Assembly: GCA_944332995.1 (NCBI GenBank)
Contig: CALVKR010000001.1
Span: 124,001 to 188,000, forward strand
From: an uncultured Clostridia bacterium
Lineage (GTDB): Bacteria > Bacillota > Clostridia > Christensenellales > CAG-917
Reading direction: 5' to 3'
DNA: 64,000 nucleotides
This document shows positions 49,725 to 58,925 of this stretch, piece by piece (position 1 is the stretch's first letter; every line of letters starts with the position of its first letter). The translations under genes were made by a program, and so were the position numbers. The notes below the pieces were generated by a model. That model saw only the letters and a program-made list of their open reading frames with translations. It searched no databases and was not told the DNA's origin.

Positions 49725-52328
49725 TCAGTTGAACATATTGAGTTTTTCGATAAGTTTTTCGAGTTTATCTTTTGCTCTTTCGAGTTTCTCTCGCTCCGCC
49801 GCAACAAGTTTTTCGGGAGCTTTTTTTACAAAGTTTTCGTTGGCAAGCATAGAAGTCGATTTTGCGATTTCCGCTTTTGCACCCTCAATCTCCTTGCTCA
49901 ACCTATCCTTTTCCTTTTCCACGTCGACAAGCTCGCCGAACGGCACAAACATTTCGACGGAATCGGAAACGAGCGCTACGCATTTTTCGGTAACTTCTTC
50001 TTTTGACGCTATTACACAAATTTCCGAAACGTTGGCAAGTTTTGTAAGATACGGCGTGAGTTTTTTGAACATAGCCTCGTCAGAAGGAAGCGCAAAAAAT
50101 TTGAGCTTTTTCGACGGAGGAATATTCATTTCCGCACGGGTGTTTCTTAGCGCCACTATGCAGTTTTTAATACTCTCGAACGCCTTTTTCTCCTTGCGGT
50201 ACATTTGATTTTTATTGTATATCGGCCAGCTTTGTATCATTATCGATTTATCCGGATTGAGGTTCATATAAATTTCCTCCGTGATAAACGGAACGAAAGG
50301 ATGCATAAGTTTTAAAATTTGCTCTAAAACGTATCTCAATACGCTTGCCGAATGCGACTTGAGTTTTTCGTCCTCGCTGTAAAGATAGGTTTTTTGCGAC
50401 TCTATGTACCAATCGCAAAATTCGCTCCACACAAAATCATAGAGTTTTGCTGCGGCGATGCCTATCTCGTATTTATTTAAATTTATAGTAACGTCCCTTA
50501 TTACCTCGTTGAGCCTTGTAAGTATCCACTTGTCACTGACGTTAAGTTTTTTGGGGACTGACGCCTCCTCGCCGTTTAAATTCATGATAACGAATCTCGA
50601 GGCGTTCCACAGCTTATTCATAAAGTTTCGGGCGGATTCTATCTTGTCGTCGCTGTAACGAGTATCGCTGCCGTGCGCTATACCGCTTGCAAGCGAAAAT
50701 CTGAGGGCGTCCGCTCCGTATTTGTCTATGAGCAACAGCGGATCTATTCCGTTGCCGAGAGTCTTTGACATTTTACGTCCCTGGCTGTCACGGACGATAC
50801 CGTGTATAAGCACTTCGCTGAACGGCACTTCGTCCATAAACTGTATGCCGCTGAAAATCATTCTCGCCACCCAAAAGAAGATAATATCGTATGCCGTAAC
50901 AAGCAGATTTGTCGGGTAGAAATATTCGAGATTTTTATTCTTTTTGGGATATCCGAGCGTCGAGAACGGCCAAAGTGCCGAGCTGAACCAGGTATCCAAA
51001 ACGTCCTCGTCCTGATGCATTTTACCGCCGCACTTAGGGCAAACGTCGACGGCGGTTTTTGAAACGACCATTTCTCCGCAGTCGTCACAGTAATATGCCG
51101 GGATACGGTGTCCCCACCAAAGCTGACGGGATATACACCAATCCTTTATGTTTTCCATCCAGTTGAAATATATCTTTTCAAATCTTTTGGGGATAAACTC
51201 TATTTTTTTAGATTTGACCGCCTTTATGGCAGGTTCGGCAAGCGGTTTCATTTTGACAAACCACTGTTTAGAAACGATAGGCTCAACCGTAGCTCTGCAA
51301 CGGTAGCATTCCCCTACGTTGTGCTTGTATGGCTCGATTTTTTCGACAAGTCCGAGCTCTTTTAACTCCTCTACTATCTTTTCTCTCGCCTCGAATCTGT
51401 CAAGCCCTTTAAACTTGCCTGCGTTCTCGTTCATGACGCCTGCGTCGTCCATAACTCTGATAACGTCGAGGTTGTGCCTTAAGCCGACTTCAAAGTCGTT
51501 GGGGTCGTGAGCAGGAGTGATTTTAACGGCGCCCGTTCCGAAATCGAGCTCGACGTAATCGTCCGCTATAATGGGGATTTCTCTGTCCGTAAGCGGAAGT
51601 TTGAGCATTTTGCCGATAACGCCCTTGTATCTTTCGTCTTTGGGATTTACGGCAACAGCGGTATCTCCAAGCATAGTTTCGGGACGAGTCGTTGCAATGA
51701 CCACGTATCCCGAGCCGTCCGCATAAGGATAGCGATAATGCCAAAGATATGAATCCTGTTCGCTATATTCGACTTCTGCGTCGGAAAGTGCGGTTTTGCA
51801 GGACGGACACCAGTTAATTATCCTGTCGCCTCGGTATATTAAGCCTTTTTTATAATATTTGACAAAGGCGTCGACGACGGCGTTTGAACAGTTGCTGTCC
51901 ATCGTAAACGCTTCTTTTGACCAATCGCACGACGAGCCGAGCCTCTTTAACTGAGTGACTATCCTACCGCCGTAAGTTTCCTTCCATTCCCACGCTCTCT
52001 TTAAAAAGCCGTCTCTGCCCAGGTCATTTTTGGTGAGCCCCTCTTTTTTCATTTGCTCGACTATCTTGACCTCGGTAGCAATTGAAGCGTGGTCCGTTCC
52101 CGGAAGCCAAAGGGCCTCGTAGCCGTCCATTCTCTTGAAACGGGTAATAATATCCTGAATAGTCTGATTGAGGGCGTGCCCCATGTGAAGCTGTCCCGTG
52201 ATATTCGGAGGCGGCATCATAATGGTAAAAGGCTCCTTCTCCGAATTCGGATGAGCCTCGAAATAGCGGTTTTTTACCCAAAAATCATATATCCTTTTTT
52301 CAAATTCAGGATTGTAAACTTTGTCCAT
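49725..52328 (-). CDS. valS: Valyl-tRNA synthetase
   Basis: Charges tRNA-Val. The 867 residues show the class I signatures: PPPNITGQLHMGHALN (HIGH motif, about 39-54) and GRKMSKTLGNGIDP (KMSKS, about 516-530). They also show the editing-domain motifs WCPSCKTALSDAEVEY and TRPETMLGDTAVAVNP, a zinc-binding YYCDDCGEMV ... CPKCGG, and the C-terminal coiled-coil (about 800-865) rich in Glu/Lys that is special to ValRS. There is no T-box leader: only 57 bases separate it from pgsA upstream. AAGGACAG precedes the ATG. Confidence 0.97.
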   Translation of the reverse strand: MDKVYNPEFEKRIYDFWVKNRYFEAHPNSEKEPFTIMMPPPNITGQLHMGHALNQTIQDIITRFKRMDGYEALWLPGTDHASIATEVKIVEQMKKEGLTKNDLGRDGFLKRAWEWKETYGGRIVTQLKRLGSSCDWSKEAFTMDSNCSNAVVDAFVKYYKKGLIYRGDRIINWCPSCKTALSDAEVEYSEQDSYLWHYRYPYADGSGYVVIATTRPETMLGDTAVAVNPKDERYKGVIGKMLKLPLTDREIPIIADDYVELDFGTGAVKITPAHDPNDFEVGLRHNLDVIRVMDDAGVMNENAGKFKGLDRFEAREKIVEELKELGLVEKIEPYKHNVGECYRCRATVEPIVSKQWFVKMKPLAEPAIKAVKSKKIEFIPKRFEKIYFNWMENIKDWCISRQLWWGHRIPAYYCDDCGEMVVSKTAVDVCPKCGGKMHQDEDVLDTWFSSALWPFSTLGYPKKNKNLEYFYPTNLLVTAYDIIFFWVARMIFSGIQFMDEVPFSEVLIHGIVRDSQGRKMSKTLGNGIDPLLLIDKYGADALRFSLASGIAHGSDTRYSDDKIESARNFMNKLWNASRFVIMNLNGEEASVPKKLNVSDKWILTRLNEVIRDVTINLNKYEIGIAAAKLYDFVWSEFCDWYIESQKTYLYSEDEKLKSHSASVLRYVLEQILKLMHPFVPFITEEIYMNLNPDKSIMIQSWPIYNKNQMYRKEKKAFESIKNCIVALRNTRAEMNIPPSKKLKFFALPSDEAMFKKLTPYLTKLANVSEICVIASKEEVTEKCVALVSDSVEMFVPFGELVDVEKEKDRLSKEIEGAKAEIAKSTSMLANENFVKKAPEKLVAAEREKLERAKDKLEKLIEKLNMFN

Positions 52329-52385
52329 ATCTGTCCTTAACGTATATAAATATTTAAAATCTTTCTTTAGCTGAAGTTCAATTTG

Positions 52386-53174
52386 TCAATTTTTCTCTTT
52401 TTTCGTTTTAGCTTCCGCTTTAGGCCGGGCAACGTCGTTGCCTTCGACTTGAGTTTCAGCGACATTGTCACCGGATACGCTCTTTTCGCTCTTTTCGTCG
52501 TCGGCTACCTCGGAAACAGCGCCGTCCGCCGTTTCGATACCGAGTTTTTTAGCCCTTTTCTCTTTAATAATGGGGATAAGCTGTTTTATGACGTCGACGA
52601 GATAGGTGTAAAGCGCAAAGTAACTCTGAGCCACGGCAACGGTGATGACCGCCCAGTCCCACGGAGCGACGTATTTGTGGAAGAAGCACAAAATAAAGCC
52701 TGCCGAAAGCGTGGCGGATGCGATTTTGCCTGCCATGTTCGCCTTTATCGTTATACCCGTCTTTGCGATAACGGGAGCAATGCAAATCATCAATATTTCC
52801 TTCAACGCTATGGCGATAAGGTATCCCCAATGCAGGAAATAGTCGTATCCGTAAAGACTGACGCCGTCAAGTCTGATTGCAAAACAAAGACAAATTGCCA
52901 TGGAAACGTGCATCAATTTATCGGCAAGCGGGTCCAAAAGCATACCGACGCCCGTTCCCCAATTGAATTTTCTTGCCAATGCGCCGTCCAAAATATCGCT
53001 GAATGCGGCTACCGCAAAAATAGCGAGTGAAATGTAAACGAAAGTTTCGTTACTGTTAATCCCTGCCAAAACCGCCATCGTTATAAAAGCAGGAATACAT
53101 AAAATCCTGAAATAGCAAATGATATTGGGAATAGTTAATAAATCTTTAGGATTAAACTGGTTTATTTTTTCCAT
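52386..53174 (-). CDS. pgsA: CDP-alcohol phosphatidyltransferase (phosphatidylglycerophosphate synthase)
   Basis: Transfers phosphatidyl groups from CDP-diacylglycerol to glycerol-3-phosphate, a membrane-lipid step. About five transmembrane helices lie within residues 10-200. The family signature D-x2-DG-x2-AR-x8-G-x3-D-x3-D is intact: DILDGALARK ... GMLLDPLADK (about 60-88). The C-terminal 60 residues form a charged Lys/Glu/Ala extension (AKKLGIETADGAVSEVADDE and on) not present in most PgsA proteins. AAGGAG precedes the ATG. Other CDP-alcohol transferases share the signature, so the exact acceptor is a family-based guess. Confidence 0.88.
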   Translation of the reverse strand: MEKINQFNPKDLLTIPNIICYFRILCIPAFITMAVLAGINSNETFVYISLAIFAVAAFSDILDGALARKFNWGTGVGMLLDPLADKLMHVSMAICLCFAIRLDGVSLYGYDYFLHWGYLIAIALKEILMICIAPVIAKTGITIKANMAGKIASATLSAGFILCFFHKYVAPWDWAVITVAVAQSYFALYTYLVDVIKQLIPIIKEKRAKKLGIETADGAVSEVADDEKSEKSVSGDNVAETQVEGNDVARPKAEAKTKKEKN

Positions 53175-53267
53175 AATCGGCTCCTTATCTCTTTTACGTA
53201 TTATAACACCAAAATCCGTCTTTGTAAATAATTATAGCCACAACGCCGTCAAATAATTATTTACTTG

Positions 53268-53927
53268 TCAACAAAAAAATTTTATCACGTCGGAAGGCTT
53301 CTCAAAGATATATTTTGCCCCCGCATTGGTCAGTTCTTCTCTGTCGCCGAAGCCCCACAGCACTCCGCCGCAGTCTATACCGGCAAGGTTTGCCCCCTCG
53401 ACGTCGTATTTGCGGTCGCCTATCATGAGCACCTTGGAGCGGTCGGTTATCTCGAGGTTTTGAAAAACGTATTCGATAACCTCGATTTTAGAGCCTCTCT
53501 TGTTGTCGGTATCCGCAGCGCCGAGGAATACGAAATATTTAGTCATATCGAAATAATCCATTATTTTTTCGGCAAAACGCATGGGTTTGCTCGTCGCAAG
53601 CGAGAGTTTCAGCCCTTTTGAGTGCAAAGCCGAAAGCATCTGAACAATTCCATCATAAACGACGTTGTCGTTCCAGCCGTCTATGGCGTATTGCGAGCGG
53701 TAATGCGCTATTGCGTTTGTTGTCTCCTCGTCTGTCAAACCTATAGCCTTCATAGAAACGACAAAAGGCGGTCCTATCATAGAGTTTAAAACTTCGTCGG
53801 ACAGTTTGCTCTTGCCTATTTTCTCCATAGCATAGTTAATACAACGTTTTATTCCGCCCTCGCTGTTGGTGAGCGTGCCGTCCAAATCAAAAAGTACATA
53901 TTCGTATTGTCCGTTATTTGTTTCCAT
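53268..53927 (-). CDS. HAD-superfamily hydrolase (phosphoglycolate/pyrophosphate phosphatase-like)
   Basis: A 219-residue HAD subfamily IA phosphatase. Motif I is LFDLDGTLTNSEGG (nucleophile Asp, about 13-26), with a helical cap after it. Motif II is ATSKP (about 113), and motifs III and IV are GSKIEVI and MIGDRKYDVEGA (about 167-178). The length and YVLFDLDGTLTNSEGG opening match Gph/PpaX-like enzymes that act on phosphoglycolate or pyrophosphate; the substrate is not proven. No ribosome site is present: the promoter -10 box ends seven bases before the ATG, which suggests a leaderless transcript. Confidence 0.88.
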   Translation of the reverse strand: METNNGQYEYVLFDLDGTLTNSEGGIKRCINYAMEKIGKSKLSDEVLNSMIGPPFVVSMKAIGLTDEETTNAIAHYRSQYAIDGWNDNVVYDGIVQMLSALHSKGLKLSLATSKPMRFAEKIMDYFDMTKYFVFLGAADTDNKRGSKIEVIEYVFQNLEITDRSKVLMIGDRKYDVEGANLAGIDCGGVLWGFGDREELTNAGAKYIFEKPSDVIKFFC

Positions 53928-53933
53928 ACTTCA

Positions 53934-53962
53934 ATTATACCCATTCACCGCAAAGACGGCAA
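53934..53962 (-). promoter_or_regulatory. Promoter abutting the HAD phosphatase start codon
   Basis: On the minus strand TTGCCG (53957-53962), a 17-base spacer and perfect TATAAT (53934-53939). The predicted transcription start falls at the ATG (53927). Confidence 0.6.
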
Positions 53963-54049
53963 ACAAAAGAACACAAAAATTTCGCTTTTCATAGTATAAA
54001 TTAGTTTAAGATTTTCTAAAATGGCAATCATTAGCTTGTCGGAGTTATT

Positions 54050-54397
54050 ATGGTAAAGAGAGGAGATTTATATTATGCTGATTTAAGCCCCGTCGTCGGA
54101 AGCGAACAAGGCGGTATCCGCCCGGTGCTTGTCGTGCAAAACGACGTGGGAAACAAATACAGCCCGACGGTCATAGCCGCCGCTATCACTTCGCAGCTCA
54201 ACAAGGCAAAACTGCCCACTCATATCAATCTGCCTGCCGAGCAATACGGTTTGCCCAAAAACTCGGTGGTGTTGCTCGAGCAAATAAGGACGATTGACAA
54301 ACAGCGCCTGAAAGAAAAGATAGGCGAACTGCCTAAAGGAGTTATGTCAAGAGTCAACGAAGCGCTCATGATAAGTTTGGGATTTTATAATATTTAA
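54050..54397 (+). CDS. mazF: MazF/PemK-type endoribonuclease toxin
   Basis: A 115-residue sequence-specific mRNA interferase of the MazF/EndoA family. It begins [21 protein letters not shown] with the conserved Arg ([12 protein letters not shown]), then [10 protein letters not shown] and [20 protein letters not shown]. These carry the Arg, Ser/Thr and other residues of the RNA-cleaving site. GGAG is six bases before the ATG. In most Firmicutes a mazE/endoAI antitoxin gene lies immediately upstream. Here only 122 bases separate it from the divergent HAD gene and no antitoxin-sized frame exists, so it is an orphan in this window. A terminator follows. Confidence 0.93.
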   Translation: MVKRGDLYYADLSPVVGSEQGGIRPVLVVQNDVGNKYSPTVIAAAITSQLNKAKLPTHINLPAEQYGLPKNSVVLLEQIRTIDKQRLKEKIGELPKGVMSRVNEALMISLGFYNI

Positions 54398-54431
54398 AGC
54401 CTTTTACAAGCTCAATAAATTGTTAATATAT

Positions 54432-54455
54432 AAAACGGACGGCTAGTCCGTTTTT
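54432..54455 (+). terminator. Rho-independent terminator of mazF
   Basis: AAAACGGAC (54432-54440) pairs with GTCCGTTTT (54446-54454) around GGCTA, followed by T-rich sequence, 35 bases after the stop. Confidence 0.88.
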
Positions 54456-54624
54456 ATTTTATATCCTTTTAAATGCGGTTTTTCCGTACCAGATTGACTT
54501 TAAATTAAAGCAGATAAAACGACGGGTTTTATCCGAATTTATTGCAAAAGCAAGGCGGTTTAAACACCTGCCTTTGTTGAGCTGACTGTATGCTCGGCAA
54601 ATATTAAAAATCGATACCAAAAAA

Positions 54625-55494
54625 TCACTTAATCAGTTCGTCTATCGCTTTAACAAGTCCCCTTATCGTTTCCGACGGCAGATAGCTGTATTCGTTCATA
54701 TCCGACATATTTGCACTCCTACCGCACAGATACGCCCCTGCCGCCGCGGCATAAAGAGGCTCCATTCCCCTCGCAAGCTGAGCGGCGATAACTCCGCTGA
54801 GCACGTCACCGCTTCCGCCCTTAGCCATTTTGGGAGCGCCTTCCGTATTGACGAGCACCCTCTCGCCGTCCGTCACGACCGTTTCCGAGCCTTTCAACAG
54901 CAAAATAACCTCGTGAGCTTTTGCATATTCCTTTGCCGTTTCTACGGGAGCGGATAAGATTTCCTCTAAAGGCAGTCCGCATAGATATGAAAATTCCTTG
55001 GGATGCGGAGTAAATACCGCCCTGAAGCCGAACCTATCTGCTTTTTGACCTATTTTCTTGAGCCCGTCGGCGTCAACCACAAACTTGGCTTTGGTGTTTT
55101 TTAAAAGATAATCGACAATTTTATCCGCATCGCCGTCCGCCATACCCATACCGACGGCAAAGGCGGTAGCTCCTTTGGATATCCCGTCAAATTGTTCTTT
55201 ATCGAAGGCAATGCACTCGTCGCCATCTAGCGGATAGAGTCCGCTGAACGTAACTCTCTCTCTTAGGGCGTCCGTCACCTGCTTTGTGGAAGCTATCATA
55301 CTCGTTCCCGCTCCCGAGCGCATAGCCGCCTCGGCGGCAAGAAGAATGGCCCCAACGTAGTTGGACGAACCGCCCACGATAATAACTCTGCCTCGGTCGC
55401 CTTTGTTTATATCCCTTTGCAATTTAGGAAAATAAGGCTTTATAAGAGCCTTATTCACTATAACGGTATTTTCACATTCACTCGGTTTTTTCAT
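54625..55494 (-). CDS. nnrD: ADP-dependent NAD(P)H-hydrate dehydratase
   Basis: Repairs hydrated NAD(P)H. The 289 residues have the ribokinase-like fold: GDRGRVIIVGGSSNYVGA (about 33-50), AAMRSGAGTS, the substrate loop FTPHPKEFSYL, LLLKGSETVV and the catalytic-Asp motif KGGSGDVLSGVIAA (about 237-250). The epimerase domain (NnrE) that is fused in many bacteria is missing, so epimerisation would need another gene. There is no strong ribosome site. The start overlaps the upstream peptidase gene by 17 bases, so it is probably co-translated with it. Confidence 0.92.
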   Translation of the reverse strand: MKKPSECENTVIVNKALIKPYFPKLQRDINKGDRGRVIIVGGSSNYVGAILLAAEAAMRSGAGTSMIASTKQVTDALRERVTFSGLYPLDGDECIAFDKEQFDGISKGATAFAVGMGMADGDADKIVDYLLKNTKAKFVVDADGLKKIGQKADRFGFRAVFTPHPKEFSYLCGLPLEEILSAPVETAKEYAKAHEVILLLKGSETVVTDGERVLVNTEGAPKMAKGGSGDVLSGVIAAQLARGMEPLYAAAAGAYLCGRSANMSDMNEYSYLPSETIRGLVKAIDELIK

Positions 55495-56401
55495 CGACGT
55501 CGCTTTCCTCTATTTCAAGTTCTTCCGCTCTGCCCTCTATCGCAGACCACACCGCCCTCTTTACCATTTCGGGCACGACGGCGCAGAGTTTAAAGAACGC
55601 CGCTTTTTTATTGCCCGACGACAGACAGAAAATAGCGTCGCCGTCAAAGGGCGTATGGCTTGGAGAAATTGCCATGGCGTAACCGTCGTGAGCGACGTCC
55701 GCTAAAGCGTTGCACTGCGCTTTAGTCAGTTTTGCGTCCGTGATAATGCAACCTATCGTCGTGTTGGCTTCGTGGAAACCGCTTACTTTTTCAATGAGCG
55801 ACAGCGTGGAAACGAATTTTTTGCCAATTTTCGCGCCTCCTATTATCTCGCCGTCTTTCACGATATCGCCGACGGGATTGACAGCCACCACGACGGCAAC
55901 GGAAACTCCGAAAAGTTTTGCCTTGCAAACGCCGAGCCCCGACTGCATACTGCGCTTTATGCCGAGAGCCTTTCCGCAGGTGGCGCCCGTACCTGCGCCT
56001 ATTGCGCCTGCGACAAAATTGTCCTTTTTGGCGTTTTCGGCAGCCCTGTATCCCGCCTCTTTATCCGGATAGGCAAACTTTCCGTTTTCAAGGTCATAAA
56101 TTGAAGCTGCGCAAACAATGGGAACTTTATAAGCACCGGCATTATAGCCTATTTTATGTTTAAACAAATACTCGACAACGCCGCAGGACGCCTCGAGTCC
56201 GAAAGCGCTTCCTCCCGACAATACGACGGCGTTTACCTGTTCCACCGTTTTTGTGGGACTGAGTAAATCCGTTTCCCTGGTGGCGGGAGCGGCGCCTCTC
56301 ACGCTCACTCCGCCGACGGCACCGTCCTCGCAGATAATGACGGTAACGCCCGTCTTGTTTTCGCTGTCGGTATAGTGTCCTATCTTGAATTTTTCGAGCA
56401 T
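55478..56401 (-). CDS. P1-family (DmpA-like) aminopeptidase
   Basis: A 307-residue Ntn-hydrolase-like peptidase of the DmpA/L-aminopeptidase type. Visible motifs are LSGGSAFGLEASCGVVEYL (about 61-79), GAIGAGTGATCGKALG, ANTTIGCIITDAKLTKAQ with the Thr at the expected self-cleavage/nucleophile position (about 213), and HDGYAMAISPSHTPFDGD. The family trims small peptides or amides; the physiological substrate is unknown. The ATG at 56401 is preferred to one four codons earlier because GAGG lies six bases before it and overlaps the recX stop. It follows recX by one base. Confidence 0.88.
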   Translation of the reverse strand: MLEKFKIGHYTDSENKTGVTVIICEDGAVGGVSVRGAAPATRETDLLSPTKTVEQVNAVVLSGGSAFGLEASCGVVEYLFKHKIGYNAGAYKVPIVCAASIYDLENGKFAYPDKEAGYRAAENAKKDNFVAGAIGAGTGATCGKALGIKRSMQSGLGVCKAKLFGVSVAVVVAVNPVGDIVKDGEIIGGAKIGKKFVSTLSLIEKVSGFHEANTTIGCIITDAKLTKAQCNALADVAHDGYAMAISPSHTPFDGDAIFCLSSGNKKAAFFKLCAVVPEMVKRAVWSAIEGRAEELEIEESDVDEKTE

Positions 56402-56402
56402 A

Positions 56403-56900
56403 TCACACCTCATCGTCGGGCGGAAGGAAATCGTCGCCTACTTCCGATATCGCCCTGTTTATTATATCCCATTCAAAGCCCTTTGAATATAACCAATTGG
56501 CAAGTTTTGCTTTGCTCTCCTTGGATGTGTCGAGCTTTTTTTGAGATATATATTTTTTGGCAAACGCCACAGCCTTTAAAAGTTCCTCGTCGTCGGAGAG
56601 CTGTTCGTCGAGTATTTCTCCGACGAGTTTTCTGTCCACTCCTTTTACGGCGGTCAGTTTTAACTCAAGCTGTTTTTTGCCGTATTTGTTTTTATAGAAA
56701 AACAAAAACTGCTTGACGTATTCCGTATCGTCGATAAAACGATACTCTTTCAATTTTGAAAGAGTATCCTCGACTTGCTGTTTTGAATAACCTTTTTTAT
56801 ACAGTTTATCTTTAACTTCCTTTTCGCTTCTTGCGCATTTTTCGAGGTAGTCCAAAGCAACGTCAAAAGGTGTTTTTTCTTCTTTGATTTTATTTGCCAA
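56403..56900 (-). CDS. recX: RecX regulatory protein
   Basis: A 165-residue modulator of RecA filaments. It is built of three-helix repeats: ALDYLEKCARSEKEVKDKLYKKGY (here split as ALDYLEKCARSEK and EVKDKLYKKGY), VEDTLSKLKEYRFIDDTEYVKQFL, and the later AKLANWLYSKGFEWDIINRAI. These are typical of RecX and sit in the usual order. Translation starts at TTG, preceded by AAAGGAAATATAA. recA is not in this window. It forms an overlapping run with the peptidase and nnrD. Confidence 0.9.
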   Translation of the reverse strand: MANKIKEEKTPFDVALDYLEKCARSEKEVKDKLYKKGYSKQQVEDTLSKLKEYRFIDDTEYVKQFLFFYKNKYGKKQLELKLTAVKGVDRKLVGEILDEQLSDDEELLKAVAFAKKYISQKKLDTSKESKAKLANWLYSKGFEWDIINRAISEVGDDFLPPDDEV

Positions 56901-57100
56901 TTATATTTCCTTTAAATTGCAAACTGTTTTATATTTTATATAGCTCACAACGTAAAGAGCAAAGTATAAAATATCGACGAAACAGTTTATCGCATTTTTT
57001 AACTATAAAGCGCCTTAAAATTTTAAGCCTATGCGCTATCCGATATTTAGCTCAATTATGCTATATCGATTATAAATTAGTTTAAATACAATTTTGCGCT

Positions 57101-58165
57101 TTATTTGGAGAAGTGATAAACCCAGCCAAAGCTGTCCTCGATTTTTTGGGTTTGGATGCCCGTTATCTGCTCATACAGCCAAAGCGAGATTTTGCCTATT
57201 TTGTTGTCGTTTATCGTGTAGACCTCGTCCTTATAGCCCATTGTTCCGACGGGGGAAATAACGGCGGCAGTTCCCGTTCCGAACGCTTCGTCGAGTTTTC
57301 CGTTCTTGAGAGCGTCGATGACTTCGTCCACCCCTACGTGGCGCTCCTCGACTTTGTAGCCGTTTTTCTTCAATACTTTGATTGCGGAATCTCTCGTGAT
57401 ACCGGGCAAAATAGAGCCGTCAAGCATGGGAGTGACAACCGTTCCGTCAATTACGAAAAACATATTCATTGCGCCGACTTCTTCAATGTATTTTTTTGTT
57501 TCTGCGTCAAGCCACAAAACCTGCTCATATCCCATTTGTTTTGCCTTTTCTGCGCCAAGAAGGCTTGCCGCATAGTTTCCAAGGCATTTTGCTTCACCCG
57601 TTCCGCCGAGGGACGCTCTGGTAAGGGTGTCTTCAACGTAAATTTTGACGGGAGCAAGTCCGTTTGCGTAGTAGCTGCCGACAGGCGACAAAATGATTGC
57701 GAATATATACTTTTTGCTCGGGTGAACGCCTAAGAATGCTTCATCGGCAATCATAAACGGACGGATATAAAGCGACGTTCCCGGTGCGGTGGGTATCCAC
57801 TCCTTTTCGATTTTGATAAGCTCCTCAAGCTCTTTTACTGCTCTTTCCACGTCGATTTCGGGCATGCAAAGACGCTTCGCGCTTCTGTTCATACGGTTGA
57901 AGTTATCTCTCGGACGGAACATCGTGATATTGCCGTTGCCGTCTTTATATGCCTTGAGTCCTTCAAAAATTCCTTGACCGTAGTGCAGAACGCAGCTTGC
58001 GGGGTCCATATTGAAAGAGCCGTAAGGAACGATTTCACTTTCCTGCCAACCGCCGTTAGCAGCGTCGTAGCGCATTATGAGCATATGGTCGGTAAAGTAC
58101 TTGCCGAAACCGAGTTTCGTAAAATCAGGTTTTTGCTTCAACTCTTTTGCTAAAGTAACTTTCAT
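57101..58165 (-). CDS. ilvE: Branched-chain-amino-acid aminotransferase
   Basis: PLP-dependent transamination of Leu, Ile and Val with 2-oxoglutarate. The 354 residues are of the longer (eukaryote-like) BCAT class: LHYGQGIFEGLKAYK (about 61-75), FRPRDNFNRMNRSAKRLCMP, YIRPFMIADE, GGTGEAKCLGNYAAS, where the AK lysine binds PLP (about 203-217), and EQVLWLDAETKKYIEEVGAMN. GAGAGGTTGAG precedes the ATG. It stands alone. No T-box or leader-peptide attenuator is recognised upstream. Confidence 0.95.
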   Translation of the reverse strand: MKVTLAKELKQKPDFTKLGFGKYFTDHMLIMRYDAANGGWQESEIVPYGSFNMDPASCVLHYGQGIFEGLKAYKDGNGNITMFRPRDNFNRMNRSAKRLCMPEIDVERAVKELEELIKIEKEWIPTAPGTSLYIRPFMIADEAFLGVHPSKKYIFAIILSPVGSYYANGLAPVKIYVEDTLTRASLGGTGEAKCLGNYAASLLGAEKAKQMGYEQVLWLDAETKKYIEEVGAMNMFFVIDGTVVTPMLDGSILPGITRDSAIKVLKKNGYKVEERHVGVDEVIDALKNGKLDEAFGTGTAAVISPVGTMGYKDEVYTINDNKIGKISLWLYEQITGIQTQKIEDSFGWVYHFSK

Positions 58166-58292
58166 CTTATCTCAACCTCTCTGTATATATAAATTTATGT
58201 TTTTCATTTTTTACCCGGGTTATCCTGTTCACCCTGCCAAAGTCGACAGCTCATAGCGAGAATAAACTATAAATTTAAGCCGATATCGGTTT

Positions 58293-58925
58293 TTATCTTT
58301 CGATTTTAAACGGCTTATATTCGTTGCCGATAAACTCAAGTTTTACCCTGCCTGCCGTCTTTGAGGAAACGGCGTTTTCAAATTCCGCCCGATATTCGGC
58401 AAGGCAGTAAAAACCGAAAGTCACGCAATCTCCGTATTCCACGCCGTCTATATTTCCGAACCTCGCCAGCGAATTTTCGAGAGCGGAATAGTCCGAGTAT
58501 GAGCACACCGCCCTGTATCTTGCCGCGACCTTAGCGACGAAAATATCGCATTTTGAAAGGCAGCTAATCACCGCCTGCGTATATGCCCCGACAAGTCCTG
58601 CCGCGCCAAGCTTTATTCCTCCGAAATACCTGGTAACAACAACTGCCGTTTTAAACAAACCGTTTTTTTTGAGCGTATCGAGCATGGGTTGCCCTGCCGT
58701 TCCGCTCGGCTCGCCGTCGTCGGAAAATCTTGCCACGTTCCCGACCTCGTCGGCAACGTATGCATAACAGTTATGTGTGGCGTCGGGAAATTCTTTTTTT
58801 ATTTTGGATATAAATTCTATACAGCCGTCCTCATCCAAGCCGCCGCAAACGGAAGCTATGAACTTAGAGCGCTTTATCTCGATTTCCTCTCTGAAAAAGC
58901 CGTTTACGAATTTATATTCCTTCAC
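58293..58925 (-). CDS. YigZ/IMPACT-family protein
   Basis: A 210-residue protein of the YigZ family. The N-terminal IMPACT domain shows [13 protein letters not shown], the strongly conserved [20 protein letters not shown] (about 51-70), [29 protein letters not shown] and VGAYTQAV. A ferredoxin-like C-terminal domain follows. In bacteria the family has been linked to translation or ribosome-related regulation, without a settled reaction. It starts at GTG, whose bases overlap the tyrS stop (GTGA), so translation is coupled to tyrS. Confidence 0.92.
   Translation of the reverse strand: MKEYKFVNGFFREEIEIKRSKFIASVCGGLDEDGCIEFISKIKKEFPDATHNCYAYVADEVGNVARFSDDGEPSGTAGQPMLDTLKKNGLFKTAVVVTRYFGGIKLGAAGLVGAYTQAVISCLSKCDIFVAKVAARYRAVCSYSDYSALENSLARFGNIDGVEYGDCVTFGFYCLAEYRAEFENAVSSKTAGRVKLEFIGNEYKPFKIER

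Noticed and set aside
54021-54056. Eleven-codon frame overlapping the mazF start, considered as leader peptide or antitoxin
   Set aside because: It has no ribosome site and is far too short for an antitoxin.
58166-58292. Possible T-box or other amino-acid riboswitch upstream of ilvE (also checked before valS and tyrS)
   Set aside because: A GGGTGAACAGGATAACCC hairpin is present before ilvE, but the conserved T-box sequence and a terminator/antiterminator pair are missing; valS and tyrS have no room for a leader.
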